A stretch of DNA of 42,109 nt from Gemmatimonadota bacterium (lineage in GTDB: Bacteria; Gemmatimonadota; Gemmatimonadetes; Longimicrobiales; Gaopeijiaceae), in the NCBI GenBank assembly GCA_007120305.1, contig SKNW01000010.1, forward strand, positions 1-42,109, given 5' to 3'. Under the pieces are notes generated by a model. That model saw only the letters and a list, made by a program, of their open reading frames with translations, ran no database searches and had not been told where the DNA came from. This document shows, one piece after another, positions 1 to 9,257 of this stretch. Numbering within the stretch: position 1 is the stretch's first letter; the number at the start of each line of letters is the position of its first letter. Made by a program: the position numbers and the translations under genes.

Positions 1-648
1 CGAAACCTGCGGTTCGCCGCCGTGACCGGAACGGCGGCCAACCTCATGATGGGGGCCGGCGCCGTCTTCATCGGGATCGTGGGGCGAGCCCATTTCCCCG
101 AGGTCGGACTCCTGGGCGGCGACACCGAGAACCTCTACCCCATGCTGGCTGCGGAGACCCTCCCCCCGGTGCTCTTCGGGGTGGTGGTGGCCTCCATTTT
201 TGCCGCCATCATGTCCACGGCCGATTCCCAGCTCCTGGTGGGCGCCTCCGCCGTGGTCCGGGACGTCTACGAGAAAGGAATGCGGCGAGGCGAGTCGGTC
301 CCGGACACCACCCTGGTCCGCCTCTCCCGGGCGGTGGTGGTGCTCCTGGTGCTGGGATCCCTCGTCCTGGGGTGGGTAGCAGAGGACCTGGTCTTCTGGA
401 TGGTCCTCTTCGCCTGGGCCGGCCTCGGCGCGGCGCTGGGGCCTCCGCTGATCCTGGCGCTGTACTGGAAGGGAACCACCCGGGCGGGCGTGCTGGCGGG
501 CATCCTGACGGGCGCGGGGGTCACCGTGGTCTGGTACTACACCCCGGCCCTCAAGGCCCTGGTCTACGAACTGGTCCCGGCCTTCTTTCTGGCGCTGGGG
601 GTCACGGCGCTGGTCAGCTGGATGGGACGCCGGCGCGAGGCCGCCTGA
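1..648 (+). CDS. Sodium:solute symporter (SSS family, PutP-like), C-terminal fragment cut by window start
   Basis: Frame open from base 1; hydrophobic helices, 'FAAIMSTADSQLLV' and 'GPPLILALYWKGTTRAG' motifs typical of SSS transporters. Confidence 0.88.
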   Translation, partial: RNLRFAAVTGTAANLMMGAGAVFIGIVGRAHFPEVGLLGGDTENLYPMLAAETLPPVLFGVVVASIFAAIMSTADSQLLVGASAVVRDVYEKGMRRGESVPDTTLVRLSRAVVVLLVLGSLVLGWVAEDLVFWMVLFAWAGLGAALGPPLILALYWKGTTRAGVLAGILTGAGVTVVWYYTPALKALVYELVPAFFLALGVTALVSWMGRRREAA

Positions 649-682
649 TGCCGGGTCGCTCGAGGGGCCGCCGGAACCCGGC

Positions 683-967
683 TCAGGGGAGCAGCTCCCC
701 CACCGCCACCACGGCCATCTCCGGCACCAGGTTCAGGTCGTCCTCGACCAGGTGCGCCTGCTCCGCCAGCACGATGACCATGGTCCCGGGGCGGAGCTCC
801 TCGAGGTAGCCCGGAAGATCGTCTCCCTCTTCCAGGGGGGAGTGCGTCACGACCTGTCCGCGTCGCAGTGACCGGTCGGCACAGGTGCCCACAAGCCGGA
901 TGGTGACCCAGCCCGGACGGGGAGTCCAGGCCACGTTGGCGGAGGTGCGGACACGGGTTTCGCGCAT
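683..967 (-). CDS. Hypothetical protein (94 aa)
   Basis: Internal ATG at 967 of the longer minus ORF; protein-like composition after this ATG. Confidence 0.5.
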   Translation of the reverse strand: MRETRVRTSANVAWTPRPGWVTIRLVGTCADRSLRRGQVVTHSPLEEGDDLPGYLEELRPGTMVIVLAEQAHLVEDDLNLVPEMAVVAVGELLP

Positions 968-1053
968 GCGGAGAGGCTCCAGGTACGGGGGAAGGGCCGA
1001 AAGAGCGGACCCGTCGTGGGACCGGTGGGCCAGGAAGCTGGCGGGCTTCGAAA

Positions 1054-1506
1054 TCAGTCGTCGGCGGAGGTGCGTACCTTGCCCTTCACCAGAAGGTCCA
1101 GCGCGGCACGCTGGGCGTCGGAAAGCTCCGGAGGGAGGCCCACCGGCACTGCGCGACCCCGTCCATCCGGGAGGTGGAGGACCATCTGGTCCCAGCGGGG
1201 ACGGCCCTCCAGGGGTGTGGCGCGACCGGTGGCGTCCACGACGACGCTGCGCCCCGGCCCAACCGAGGCCGCAGCCAGCTCCAACCCGAACGCGAGCCAT
1301 GCCTCCAGGGGGTCGGCCTCGCCGCGCCCGACCGCTCCCACGATCTGGACCTCGTAGCGCGCCACCATCTCCCGGTAGGCCGCTTCATCCGCCCCCCGCA
1401 GGTCGCGCAGAAGGCCTCGGTAGAACTCCCGGGGATCCCGGGCGCCGGTGGCGGCCCGTCGTTCGGCGAAGCGCCGGTCGGCCAGGGTGGAAAGATCGTC
1501 GGTCAT
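1054..1506 (-). CDS. Hypothetical protein (150 aa)
   Basis: ATG at 1506, non-biased composition, no overlapping better ORF. Confidence 0.6.
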   Translation of the reverse strand: MTDDLSTLADRRFAERRAATGARDPREFYRGLLRDLRGADEAAYREMVARYEVQIVGAVGRGEADPLEAWLAFGLELAAASVGPGRSVVVDATGRATPLEGRPRWDQMVLHLPDGRGRAVPVGLPPELSDAQRAALDLLVKGKVRTSADD

Positions 1507-1533
1507 CCCGCACGATGGGGCCGGGAGCCGAAG

Positions 1534-1637
1534 GGGTCAATGTACAGGGTCATCGCACAGGGTCATCGCACCGGGTCATCGCACCGGGTCATCGCACCAG
1601 GTCAACGCACCGTGTCATCGCACCAGGTCAACGCGGA
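1534..1637. repeat. 13-bp tandem array, about 8 copies, consensus GGGTCATCGCACC (minus strand GGTGCGATGACCC)
   Basis: Units at 1534,1547,1560,1573,1586,1599,1612,1625 read directly. Confidence 0.93.
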
Positions 1638-1826
1638 GCGCATCGGCCCCGGCACCCCCGGCCCCGGCCCCGGCCCCGGCACCCCGGCCCCGGACCTGTT
1701 ATTCTTTTCTGGAGATGCGGTGCTCCTGGGTGCATCCGCTGGCGAGTTCGTTTCGCCCTCGGATCCCCGGGCCCGGTTTCCCCGCCCCGCGCCCCTGACC
1801 CCCGCCCCTTCGTTCGGAGGCCCCAC

Positions 1827-2414
1827 ATGTCCGGATCGACCCCCAGCCCTTCGTCCGGTTCTTCCTTCCGCCTCCCCGATCCCCACGTCCGTCCCGGGGA
1901 GTTCCTGGAGCTGGACTGGGAAATGTTCGGCGAACTCTGCCGCGCCCTGGCCATGCGGGTGGCGCGGGACTACCGCCCCGAGGTGGTGGTGGGGGTGGCC
2001 CGGGCCGGGGTGATCCCGGCGGCCATCATTGCCTCCCTCCTCCGCATCGACTTTCACGCCATCAGCATCTCGCGTCGCATGGGGCTCCACGGCGCCGACG
2101 ACGATGCCGACGTGCTCGAGCGTCCGCAGGTCTTCTCCCAGGTGCCTCGGCATATCGAGGGGAAGCGGGTCCTCCTGGTCGACGAGATCACCACCTCGGG
2201 CGACACCCTCCGCCTGGGGATCGCCACCCTGCGGGAGGCCTACCCGGCCCAGATCCGCACCGCCACCACCTTCGTGCGCCCCCGGGCCTACCGCCCCGAC
2301 TACCACGCCCTCGAGACCGACGCCACCGTCATCTTTCCCTGGGATGTGAAGGTCTTCGACGGCGAGTCCTGGGTCATCAACCCGCGCTACCGGGAGCTTC
2401 TCGAGGAGAGCTGA
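1827..2414 (+). CDS. Phosphoribosyltransferase domain protein
   Basis: PRPP-binding loop 'KRVLLVDEITTSGDTLRLG' and 'VVVGVARAGVIPAAIIA'. Confidence 0.85.
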   Translation: MSGSTPSPSSGSSFRLPDPHVRPGEFLELDWEMFGELCRALAMRVARDYRPEVVVGVARAGVIPAAIIASLLRIDFHAISISRRMGLHGADDDADVLERPQVFSQVPRHIEGKRVLLVDEITTSGDTLRLGIATLREAYPAQIRTATTFVRPRAYRPDYHALETDATVIFPWDVKVFDGESWVINPRYRELLEES

Positions 2415-2433
2415 CCCGGGACCACCGCGGCAC

Positions 2434-2490
2434 GGACCTCTCCGGCTGGACCCGCAGAGCGGACCTCTCCCGCCCGCAGAGCGGCCCTCC
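2434..2490. repeat. Imperfect tandem repeat, 22-27 bp (GGACCTCTCC..CGCAGAGC), about 2.3 copies, between convergent genes
   Basis: Direct reading: GGACCTCTCCGGCTGGACCCGCAGAGC / GGACCTCTCCCGCCCGCAGAGC / GGCCCTCCC. Confidence 0.7.
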
Positions 2491-2508
2491 CAGGCTCGAG
2501 CCTCGGCC

Positions 2509-3771
2509 TCATCCCGACTGCATGGACTCCAGGAACTCTGCATTGCTCTTCGTTCGCCGGAGCCGGTCCATGAGGAACTCGATGGCCTCGGAGGGATGCA
2601 TGTCGGCCAGGAAGTTGCGCAGGAGGTAGACCCGGTTCAGCTCCCCTTCGGTGAAGAGGAGTTCCTCGCGCCGTGTGCCGGACTTGTTCACGTCGATGGC
2701 GGGGAAGATGCGCTTGTCGGCAATGTGCCGGTCCAGAACCAGTTCCATGTTCCCGGTTCCCTTGAACTCCTCGAAGATCACCTCGTCCATGCGGCTGCCG
2801 GTCTCGATGAGCGCGGAGGCGATGATCGTGAGCGACCCGCCCTCGTCGATGTTCCGCGCGGCTCCGAAGAAGCGCTTCGGCTTGTGGAGGGCATTCGCAT
2901 CCACACCGCCCGACAGGATCTTCCCCGAGTGGGGAACGGTCACGTTGTACGCCCGGGCCAGCCGGGTGATGGAGTCCAGGAGGATGATCACGTCCTTGCC
3001 GTGCTCCACCAGGCGCTTGGCCTTCTCCAGCACCATCTCGGCCACCTGCGTGTGCCGCTCGGCGGGCTCGTCGAAGGTGGAGGAGACGACGTCGGCATCC
3101 ACATGCTCCTCCATGTCCGTCACTTCCTCGGGGCGCTCGTCGATCAGCAGCACGATGAGGTAGACGTCCGGATGATTCTCGCGGATCGAGTTCGCGAGCT
3201 TCTGGAGGATGGTGGTCTTTCCGGCCTTCGGGGGCGAGACAATGAGGCCGCGCTGCCCCATGCCGATGGGGGCGATCAGGTCGATGACCCTCATGGAGAT
3301 GTCGCCCTCGGCGTTCTCGAGTCGGATGCGCGTCTCGGGGTAGCGGGGTCGGAGGTTGTCGAAGGTGGTGCGGTGCTTCGCCTTCTCCGGTTCGTCCAGG
3401 TTCACCTCCTCCACCTTCAGGAGCGCCAGGTAGCGCTCTCCCTCCTTCGGGGGGCGGACCTGCCCCTTGATGGTGTCGCCGGTCCGGAGGTCGAAACGCT
3501 TGATCTGCGAGGGGGAGACGTAGACGTCATCGGGGCCGTAGAGGTAGTTCCAGTCCGAAGAGCGGAGGAACCCGTAGCCCTCGGGGAGAACCTCCAGGAC
3601 GCCCTCGGTCCGGAGAGTCACGTCCGTATCCAGGAGCTTCTGCTCGATCCTGAAGATCAGGTCCTGCTTCCGGAGGCCGGCGAAGTTCTGGAGTTCATGC
3701 TCCGCCGCGATGGCGTGCAGTTCGGAAACGGTTTTCTTCTTGAGGGCGGCGATGTCCACGGGAGTCTCCAT
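2509..3771 (-). CDS. rho: Transcription termination factor Rho (420 aa)
   Basis: '[19 protein letters not shown]', '[12 protein letters not shown]', '[11 protein letters not shown]', 'GTRREELL'; natural start [13 protein letters not shown] at 3771. Confidence 0.97.
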   Translation of the reverse strand: METPVDIAALKKKTVSELHAIAAEHELQNFAGLRKQDLIFRIEQKLLDTDVTLRTEGVLEVLPEGYGFLRSSDWNYLYGPDDVYVSPSQIKRFDLRTGDTIKGQVRPPKEGERYLALLKVEEVNLDEPEKAKHRTTFDNLRPRYPETRIRLENAEGDISMRVIDLIAPIGMGQRGLIVSPPKAGKTTILQKLANSIRENHPDVYLIVLLIDERPEEVTDMEEHVDADVVSSTFDEPAERHTQVAEMVLEKAKRLVEHGKDVIILLDSITRLARAYNVTVPHSGKILSGGVDANALHKPKRFFGAARNIDEGGSLTIIASALIETGSRMDEVIFEEFKGTGNMELVLDRHIADKRIFPAIDVNKSGTRREELLFTEGELNRVYLLRNFLADMHPSEAIEFLMDRLRRTKSNAEFLESMQSG

Positions 3772-4027
3772 CGTCGGGGGGAACCGACGGGGCGGGAAGG
3801 AGGCGGTAGGCCAGGAGGGTGGCGGGGCAGGGCGGGAGGACGTGCGGGAGCCGACGCGAAGCGACGAGGCGGCGAGACAGCGATGGAGGGACCGGGGTTG
3901 GCCGGCCCCGGGGAACCTGCGGAAAGGTTCGGTACCCCGGAGCCCGGGGGATCGAGCCTCCGGGACTCGGCAGCGTCGGGGTCGGGACCCGCCCAATCGA
4001 GCATCCCGCGGGGAACGAGCGGTTCGG

Positions 4028-4079
4028 GGCGACCATGTCCGGTGACCACGGCCGGCGACCATGGTCGGCGACCAGCACC
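4028..4079. repeat. 13-bp tandem array, 4 degenerate copies (GGCGACCATGTCC/GGTGACCACGGCC/GGCGACCATGGTC/GGCGACCAGCACC)
   Basis: Direct reading; lies in the predicted rho 5' leader. Confidence 0.8.
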
Positions 4080-4099
4080 ATGTTCTCGAGAGCGCGGCC

Positions 4100-4128
4100 A
4101 CGATAACGATCTGCCCACAGGGGGTCAA
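4100..4128 (-). promoter_or_regulatory. Candidate sigma70-type promoter for rho: TTGACC-N17-TATCGT
   Basis: Minus strand reads TTGACC CCCTGTGGGCAGATCGT TATCGT. Confidence 0.6.
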
Positions 4129-4211
4129 GCGCCAGCCACCCGGCCGGGCGTGTACCCCGCAGCCGGGGCCGATCGGGGGCGATCGGGGTCGCTCCGGGTC
4201 GACCGAATCGC

Positions 4212-4240
4212 TTGACACGGAACCCCCCCGTCGGGACATT
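4212..4240 (+). promoter_or_regulatory. Candidate promoter TTGACA-N17-GACATT for the divergent plus-strand gene
   Basis: Perfect -35 with weak -10. Confidence 0.4.
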
Positions 4241-4299
4241 CGCCGGGGAGCTCGACCGGCCAACGACAGGCCCATCCATCAACAGGCAGGGTCCACACC

Positions 4300-4659
4300 G
4301 TGGCTCGACACAATCGGGAAGGGGAAGGGGTGGACCAGCACGGTTTCGCCTACCGGATCAGCTATCAGCCGGACTGGCTCCGTCAGGTGAAGATCAGCCG
4401 GGACCTGACCTCCGGCCGGCGCTCCACCATGACCCTCTTCCGGAATCCCCTGGAGCGCCAGGAATCGGCGCCGGGCGACCAGGTCAGGACCCGGATCACC
4501 TGCCCCGAGCAGGGGGTAGACGTCGAGGTCGCGGTTCGCTGCCACGATGGAGGCGTCTGCCGCATCGTGGTTTCCTGCGAAGTGCCCAGGTCCGGCGGCA
4601 ACGGCAACGAAGAGGTGGCCTTCGTCATCGAGAACGGACTGGCACCTCCCCTCGGATGA
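4300..4659 (+). CDS. Hypothetical protein (119 aa)
   Basis: GTG start at 4300, protein-like composition ('FAYRISYQPDWLRQVKISRDLTSGRRSTMTLF'). Confidence 0.6.
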   Translation: MARHNREGEGVDQHGFAYRISYQPDWLRQVKISRDLTSGRRSTMTLFRNPLERQESAPGDQVRTRITCPEQGVDVEVAVRCHDGGVCRIVVSCEVPRSGGNGNEEVAFVIENGLAPPLG

Positions 4660-4762
4660 TCCTCCCCACGGAGAGCTTTCCCCCGGACGTCGCGCCCCGC
4701 CCGGCCCCCCTTTCGCCCCCTGCGCCACCCAACCCTCCCTCCGCTCCTCCGACCCCTGCCGC

Positions 4763-5545
4763 ATGACTCGCACCCTCCTGGCCCCCGTTCGAGCCCTCGG
4801 GCGCGGTACACGGGTATTCACGCTCGCCGTGGGAAGCTGGGGCAGCCTCGTCGTCGACGCCGTCCGGGCGCTCCGGTGGGTCCAGATCTGGGCCCCCCTC
4901 ACGCTCAGGCAGATGACCCGGATCGGGGTGGATTCGGTTCCCATCGCGCTGTTCATTGCGGCCTTCACCGGGATCGTGCTTGCGCTTCAGGCGTCGTACA
5001 CCTTCACCGGCGCCATCCCCCTGTACTTCGTGGGGGTGCTGGTGGGAAAGACCATGATGCTGGAGCTTGGTCCGGTGCTCACCGGCCTGGCCCTTTCCGG
5101 AAGGGTGGGGGCCAACATCTCGGCCGAGATCGGTACGATGCGGGTCACCGAGCAGATCGATGCCCTGGAGACGCTGGCCTACCCGCCCGTGGCCTACCTC
5201 GTGGTGCCTCGGGTCATTGCCGGGACCATCATGTTTCCGCTGGTGACGGCCCTGGCCATCGCCATGGGCATCGTGGCCGGGTGGATCACCGCCATCCAGC
5301 TCCTGGAGCTCTCCACCCCGGAGTTCGTGAACGGCCTCAAGCTCTTCTTCCTCCCCTTCGATGTGACCTATGCCCTTATCAAGGCCACGAGCTTCGGCTT
5401 CGTGGTCACCTCCATCGGGTGCCATTTCGGCTTCAACACCAAAGGGGGAGCCGAGGGCGTGGGACGCTCCACCACCGGGGCGGTGGTGGCCAGTTCCATG
5501 GTGATCCTGGTCCTGGACGCCTTCTGGGCCGTTCTCCTCCTGTGA
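4763..5545 (+). CDS. mlaE: MlaE/YrbE-family ABC transporter permease
   Basis: 'GTMRVTEQIDALETLAYPPVAYLVVPRVIA' MlaE family signature. Confidence 0.93.
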   Translation: MTRTLLAPVRALGRGTRVFTLAVGSWGSLVVDAVRALRWVQIWAPLTLRQMTRIGVDSVPIALFIAAFTGIVLALQASYTFTGAIPLYFVGVLVGKTMMLELGPVLTGLALSGRVGANISAEIGTMRVTEQIDALETLAYPPVAYLVVPRVIAGTIMFPLVTALAIAMGIVAGWITAIQLLELSTPEFVNGLKLFFLPFDVTYALIKATSFGFVVTSIGCHFGFNTKGGAEGVGRSTTGAVVASSMVILVLDAFWAVLLL

Positions 5546-5579
5546 GGCGGCGCTCCTGCTTCCGCCGGATTCCCCGCCC

Positions 5580-6329
5580 ATGAGCATCGAAATCGACGGG
5601 ATCCACAAGGCCTTTGGCGCCAACCAGGTCCTCCGGGGGTTCTCGGTGGAGGCCCGGGAGGGTGAGACCCTGGTGATCCTGGGGCATTCCGGCTCGGGGA
5701 AGTCGGTCACCATCAAGCACGTGGTGGGCCTGCTCCAGCCGGACGAAGGCGAGGTTCGGGTGGATGGCGAACGGGTGGGCGGCATGGACATCGAGGAACT
5801 CTTTAGCCTCCGGCGAAAAGTGGGATTCGTCTTCCAGTTCGCGGCCCTCTTCGACTCCATGTCGGTGGCCGACAACGTGGCCATGGGACTTCGGCGGATG
5901 AAGGAGGTCTCCGACGAGGAGCGGGAAGAGCGGGTGCGGGAGGCCCTCCGGGTGGTGGACCTGGTCGGCTTCGAGGACCGGGCGCCCTCGGAACTCTCCG
6001 GGGGGCAGCGAAAGCGGGCCGGGATTGCCCGGGCCATCGCCACGCGGCCAGGATACCTCCTCTATGACGAACCCACGACGGGGCTCGACCCCATCACACG
6101 GGCCGTGGTGGATCGACTCATCAATCGGATGAAGGACGAACTGGGGGTGACGGGGATCGTCATCACCCACGACATGGAGAGCGCCTTCCGCGTGGCGGAC
6201 CGGTTGGCGATGCTGTATGAAGGAAAGTGCCGGCTGGAGGGCACCCCCGACGAATTCAGGAACTCGGAGGACCCGGTGGTCCGGGCGTTCATCGAGGGCC
6301 GACCCGAACTGATGGAGGAGGCGGAATGA
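5580..6329 (+). CDS. mlaF: MlaF-type ABC transporter ATP-binding protein
   Basis: Walker A 'GHSGSGKS', signature 'ELSGGQRKRAGIARAIA', Walker B 'YLLYDEPTTGLDP'. Confidence 0.94.
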   Translation: MSIEIDGIHKAFGANQVLRGFSVEAREGETLVILGHSGSGKSVTIKHVVGLLQPDEGEVRVDGERVGGMDIEELFSLRRKVGFVFQFAALFDSMSVADNVAMGLRRMKEVSDEEREERVREALRVVDLVGFEDRAPSELSGGQRKRAGIARAIATRPGYLLYDEPTTGLDPITRAVVDRLINRMKDELGVTGIVITHDMESAFRVADRLAMLYEGKCRLEGTPDEFRNSEDPVVRAFIEGRPELMEEAE

Positions 6330-7315
6330 GCGAGAAGCGCGACGCCCTGGTGGGGGTGGTCATCATCGCCGCGCTGGTGGTGATCGCCGCCGGAACGCTC
6401 TGGCTCGAAGGCTCCAGCTTTTCGGGAGAGCGGACCGAGGTGGCGGCGGTCTTCCACGAGGTGGGCCAGATCAAGAGCGGGAACCCGGTCAAGCTCCGGG
6501 GCGTGCGGATCGGGCGGGTTCAGGAGGTGGAGGTGCTCGCCGACGGGAGCGGTGTTCGCGTCCACTTCCGCATCCAGGACGGGATTCGGCTTCCCGAGGA
6601 TGCGGCGGTGGTCCTGTCGCCCGAGTCCTTCTTCGGCGACTGGCAGGCCGAGATCCACCCCCGGACCCGGTTTCCCCACGCCGACTTCGCCGATCCCCGA
6701 GAGGCCGGTGAACTCCCCGGCTACGCCCTCCCGGATATTTCCCAGCTCACCGCCACCGCCGACCGGATCTCGGAGAACCTGGCCGAGCTCACCGACCGGG
6801 TGGGCATCGCCTTCTCCGACGAGACGGCCCGGAACATCGCCTCCCTCATCGGGAACGTGGAGGAGGTCACCGAGCGGCTTTCCGACCTCGTGACCCAGCA
6901 GGCGGCCTCCTTCACCGACGTGACCGACGACGTGCGCCGGGCGACCCAGGGAATCGGCGACGCGGCGCTGGAGGCGCAGGTGGCGCTGACGCGCATGAAC
7001 CAGCTCTTCGCCCAGGCCGCGACCGGAGATGCACTGGATGACCTCGTCGCGCTGGCCGCCAATCTCCGGATCTTGAGCGAGGGCCTTCAGGACACGAACG
7101 TTACCGTCCAGTCCATGGCGTCCAGGGTGGACTCGGCCTTCACCGCCCTGGACCGGGTCGTGGAGCGCGCGGAGTCCGGAGAGGGTTCCCTCGGGCGCCT
7201 CCTGGCCGATCCCACGATGGCGGCCGGAATGGAAGGGACCCTGGCCGAACTCCAGGTGCTACTCCAGGACATCCGGGAGAATCCCCGCCGCTACCTGCGC
7301 CTCTCCATCTTCTGA
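6326..7315 (+). CDS. mlaD: MlaD/MCE domain substrate-binding protein
   Basis: N-terminal TM helix, 'VGQIKSGNPVKLRGVRIGRVQEV' MCE motif; ATGA overlap with mlaF. Confidence 0.9.
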   Translation: MSEKRDALVGVVIIAALVVIAAGTLWLEGSSFSGERTEVAAVFHEVGQIKSGNPVKLRGVRIGRVQEVEVLADGSGVRVHFRIQDGIRLPEDAAVVLSPESFFGDWQAEIHPRTRFPHADFADPREAGELPGYALPDISQLTATADRISENLAELTDRVGIAFSDETARNIASLIGNVEEVTERLSDLVTQQAASFTDVTDDVRRATQGIGDAALEAQVALTRMNQLFAQAATGDALDDLVALAANLRILSEGLQDTNVTVQSMASRVDSAFTALDRVVERAESGEGSLGRLLADPTMAAGMEGTLAELQVLLQDIRENPRRYLRLSIF

Positions 7316-7369
7316 CCGGGCGCCCGTGTTCCCTCTTCTCCCCCTCCCCACCCTGCAGGAGCGCCACCC

Positions 7370-7798
7370 GTGAGCACCGTCGAGCGGAGCGCAGGCGGCG
7401 TGGTCCTGCGCACCATCCATGGCCAGGTCCACGTGCTGGTGATCCGGGATCCCTACCGGAAATGGGGCCTTCCGAAGGGCCACCTGGAGGCCGGCGAGGC
7501 CCCGCACGAGGCGGCGGTCCGCGAGGTGGAGGAGGAGACCGGGCTCACCGGGCTGATCCTGGGTCCCGAACTGGGCGAGATCGACTGGGTCTTCCGCACA
7601 GGGAACGCCCGCATCCACAAGTTCTGCCGCTTCTACCTCATGGCGTCCGGCGACGGTGAGCCCGCTCCCCAGCTGGCGGAGGGGATCACGGAGGCGATCT
7701 GGCTTCCCACCAACGAGGCGGAGCAGCGGGTGACCTACGAAAACGCCCGGCAGATGATCCGACGGGCCCGGACCTTCCTCCCCTGGGAGGTGCTTTGA
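7370..7798 (+). CDS. Nudix hydrolase
   Basis: Nudix box 'GHLEAGEAPHEAAVREVEEETGL'; GTG start. Confidence 0.92.
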   Translation: MSTVERSAGGVVLRTIHGQVHVLVIRDPYRKWGLPKGHLEAGEAPHEAAVREVEEETGLTGLILGPELGEIDWVFRTGNARIHKFCRFYLMASGDGEPAPQLAEGITEAIWLPTNEAEQRVTYENARQMIRRARTFLPWEVL

Positions 7799-9177
7799 CC
7801 GGGGAGGCGGGGGCCCGGGACATGGCGCGGGTGGCCGGGGTCGCAGCCGCCGTCCTCCTCCTGGGGGCGCTCCTCTGGCTCCTCCTCCCCCTCCTGAACC
7901 CGTTGATTCTCTGGTTCGGGCTGGTGGCGGTTCTCTTCCCCTTCCGGAAGGGCGCCACCTTCCTCCCCCTGGTGATCACCACAGGTGTCCTCACGGCGTT
8001 CTGGCTCCTGAGCGAACTGGGGGCCCTTCTTGCACCCTTTGTCGTGGCGGTGGTGCTCGCCTACATCCTGAATCCGGTGGTGAACAGGCTGGCCCGGACC
8101 CGCCCCCTTCTGGCCGCGGGGCGAAAGGTGGGAGATGCGGATCGCTTTCCCCGGACGCTGGCGGTCTTCCTCCTGGGCGTCCCTGTGGCGGGCGCCCTCG
8201 TGGGGGCGGTGGTCTGGGGACTCCCCTGGGCGGCGGAGGAACTGGCGGGGCTGGCCCGCCGCACGCCCGAGGCCCTGAACCGGCTGGCGACCATCCTGCA
8301 GGGGCTGGAGGGCCGGCTGGCCCGGCTCCGGATCCCCGGCGTGGAAGGGGCCGATGTGGCGGAGCGCCTCCGGGCCCTGCGCGCCGACGATGTGGTGGCC
8401 TTTCTGGATGCCCGGAAGGCGCAGCTGGGCGAGTGGCTCCTGAGCGGGGCCCTGGGGGTGGGCCGCGGAGTCGGGGCTGCCCTCACCGTGCTCGGGTACC
8501 TGGTCCTGACCCCGGTCATCGCCTTCTACCTGATGCGGGACTGGGACCGGGTCATCGGTCGCGCCTCCGCCCTGGTTCCGCCGACCCACGACCACATCCG
8601 CGTGTTCGGGCGGGACTACGACCAGGCGCTGGCCAGCTACCTCCGGGGGCAGGTCACCGTGTCCGTCATCATCGGAGCCATGACCGCGGGCGGGCTCCTG
8701 CTGGTGGGCTTCCCGTACGCGATCTTCCTCGGGCTCATCGTCGCCATCTTCAACGTGGTTCCCTACCTGGGCCTGGTCCTGAGCCTTCTGCCGGCCCTGG
8801 CCATCGCCCTGGCCAGCGGCGACGTGGGGACCTCCCTCCTCAAGATGGGCGTGGTCTACACCGTGGCCCAGACCCTGGAGAGCGCCGTTTTCAGCCCCCG
8901 GATCGTGGGGGATTCCACGGGGCTCCACCCGGTCTGGATCCTCCTGGCCATCGCGGTAAGCGGATTCTTCTTCGGGTTTGTCGGCCTCCTTCTGGCCGTC
9001 CCCGGGGCTGTGGGGATCAAGCTCCTCCTGGCTCGGGCACTGGAACGGTACCGGCGATCTCCCCTCTTTGCCGCCGAAGTCGCCCCCGATCTCGCCCCCG
9101 ATCTCGCCGCAAGTGGAGAGGCCGCCGAAGGGGCTGCTTCCTCCGCCGTCGGGCACCCGGACGCCGCTGCGGAGTAG
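7795..9177 (+). CDS. AI-2E family transporter (PerM-like)
   Basis: Multi-TM, 'PFVVAVVLAYILNPVV', 'GLILAVPG'-like C-terminus; TTG start overlapping previous stop (TTGA). Confidence 0.85.
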   Translation: MTGEAGARDMARVAGVAAAVLLLGALLWLLLPLLNPLILWFGLVAVLFPFRKGATFLPLVITTGVLTAFWLLSELGALLAPFVVAVVLAYILNPVVNRLARTRPLLAAGRKVGDADRFPRTLAVFLLGVPVAGALVGAVVWGLPWAAEELAGLARRTPEALNRLATILQGLEGRLARLRIPGVEGADVAERLRALRADDVVAFLDARKAQLGEWLLSGALGVGRGVGAALTVLGYLVLTPVIAFYLMRDWDRVIGRASALVPPTHDHIRVFGRDYDQALASYLRGQVTVSVIIGAMTAGGLLLVGFPYAIFLGLIVAIFNVVPYLGLVLSLLPALAIALASGDVGTSLLKMGVVYTVAQTLESAVFSPRIVGDSTGLHPVWILLAIAVSGFFFGFVGLLLAVPGAVGIKLLLARALERYRRSPLFAAEVAPDLAPDLAASGEAAEGAASSAVGHPDAAAE

Positions 9178-9257
9178 TCCGAAGGCGGCCGCCGCCCCTG
9201 ACCGTGCCCGCACATGTCCTCATCCACCACGCCACGAACACGCACCCGACCCCACCC

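Noticed and set aside
1534-1637. Tandem array as CRISPR
   Set aside because: 13-bp units are contiguous with no spacers, and no cas genes are seen
1644-1692. GGCCCC-rich run as a separate repeat element
   Set aside because: Simple low-complexity GC sequence next to the 13-bp array
4763-7315. Incomplete Mla system as an anomaly
   Set aside because: MlaE-F-D without MlaC/MlaB nearby is common outside Enterobacteria
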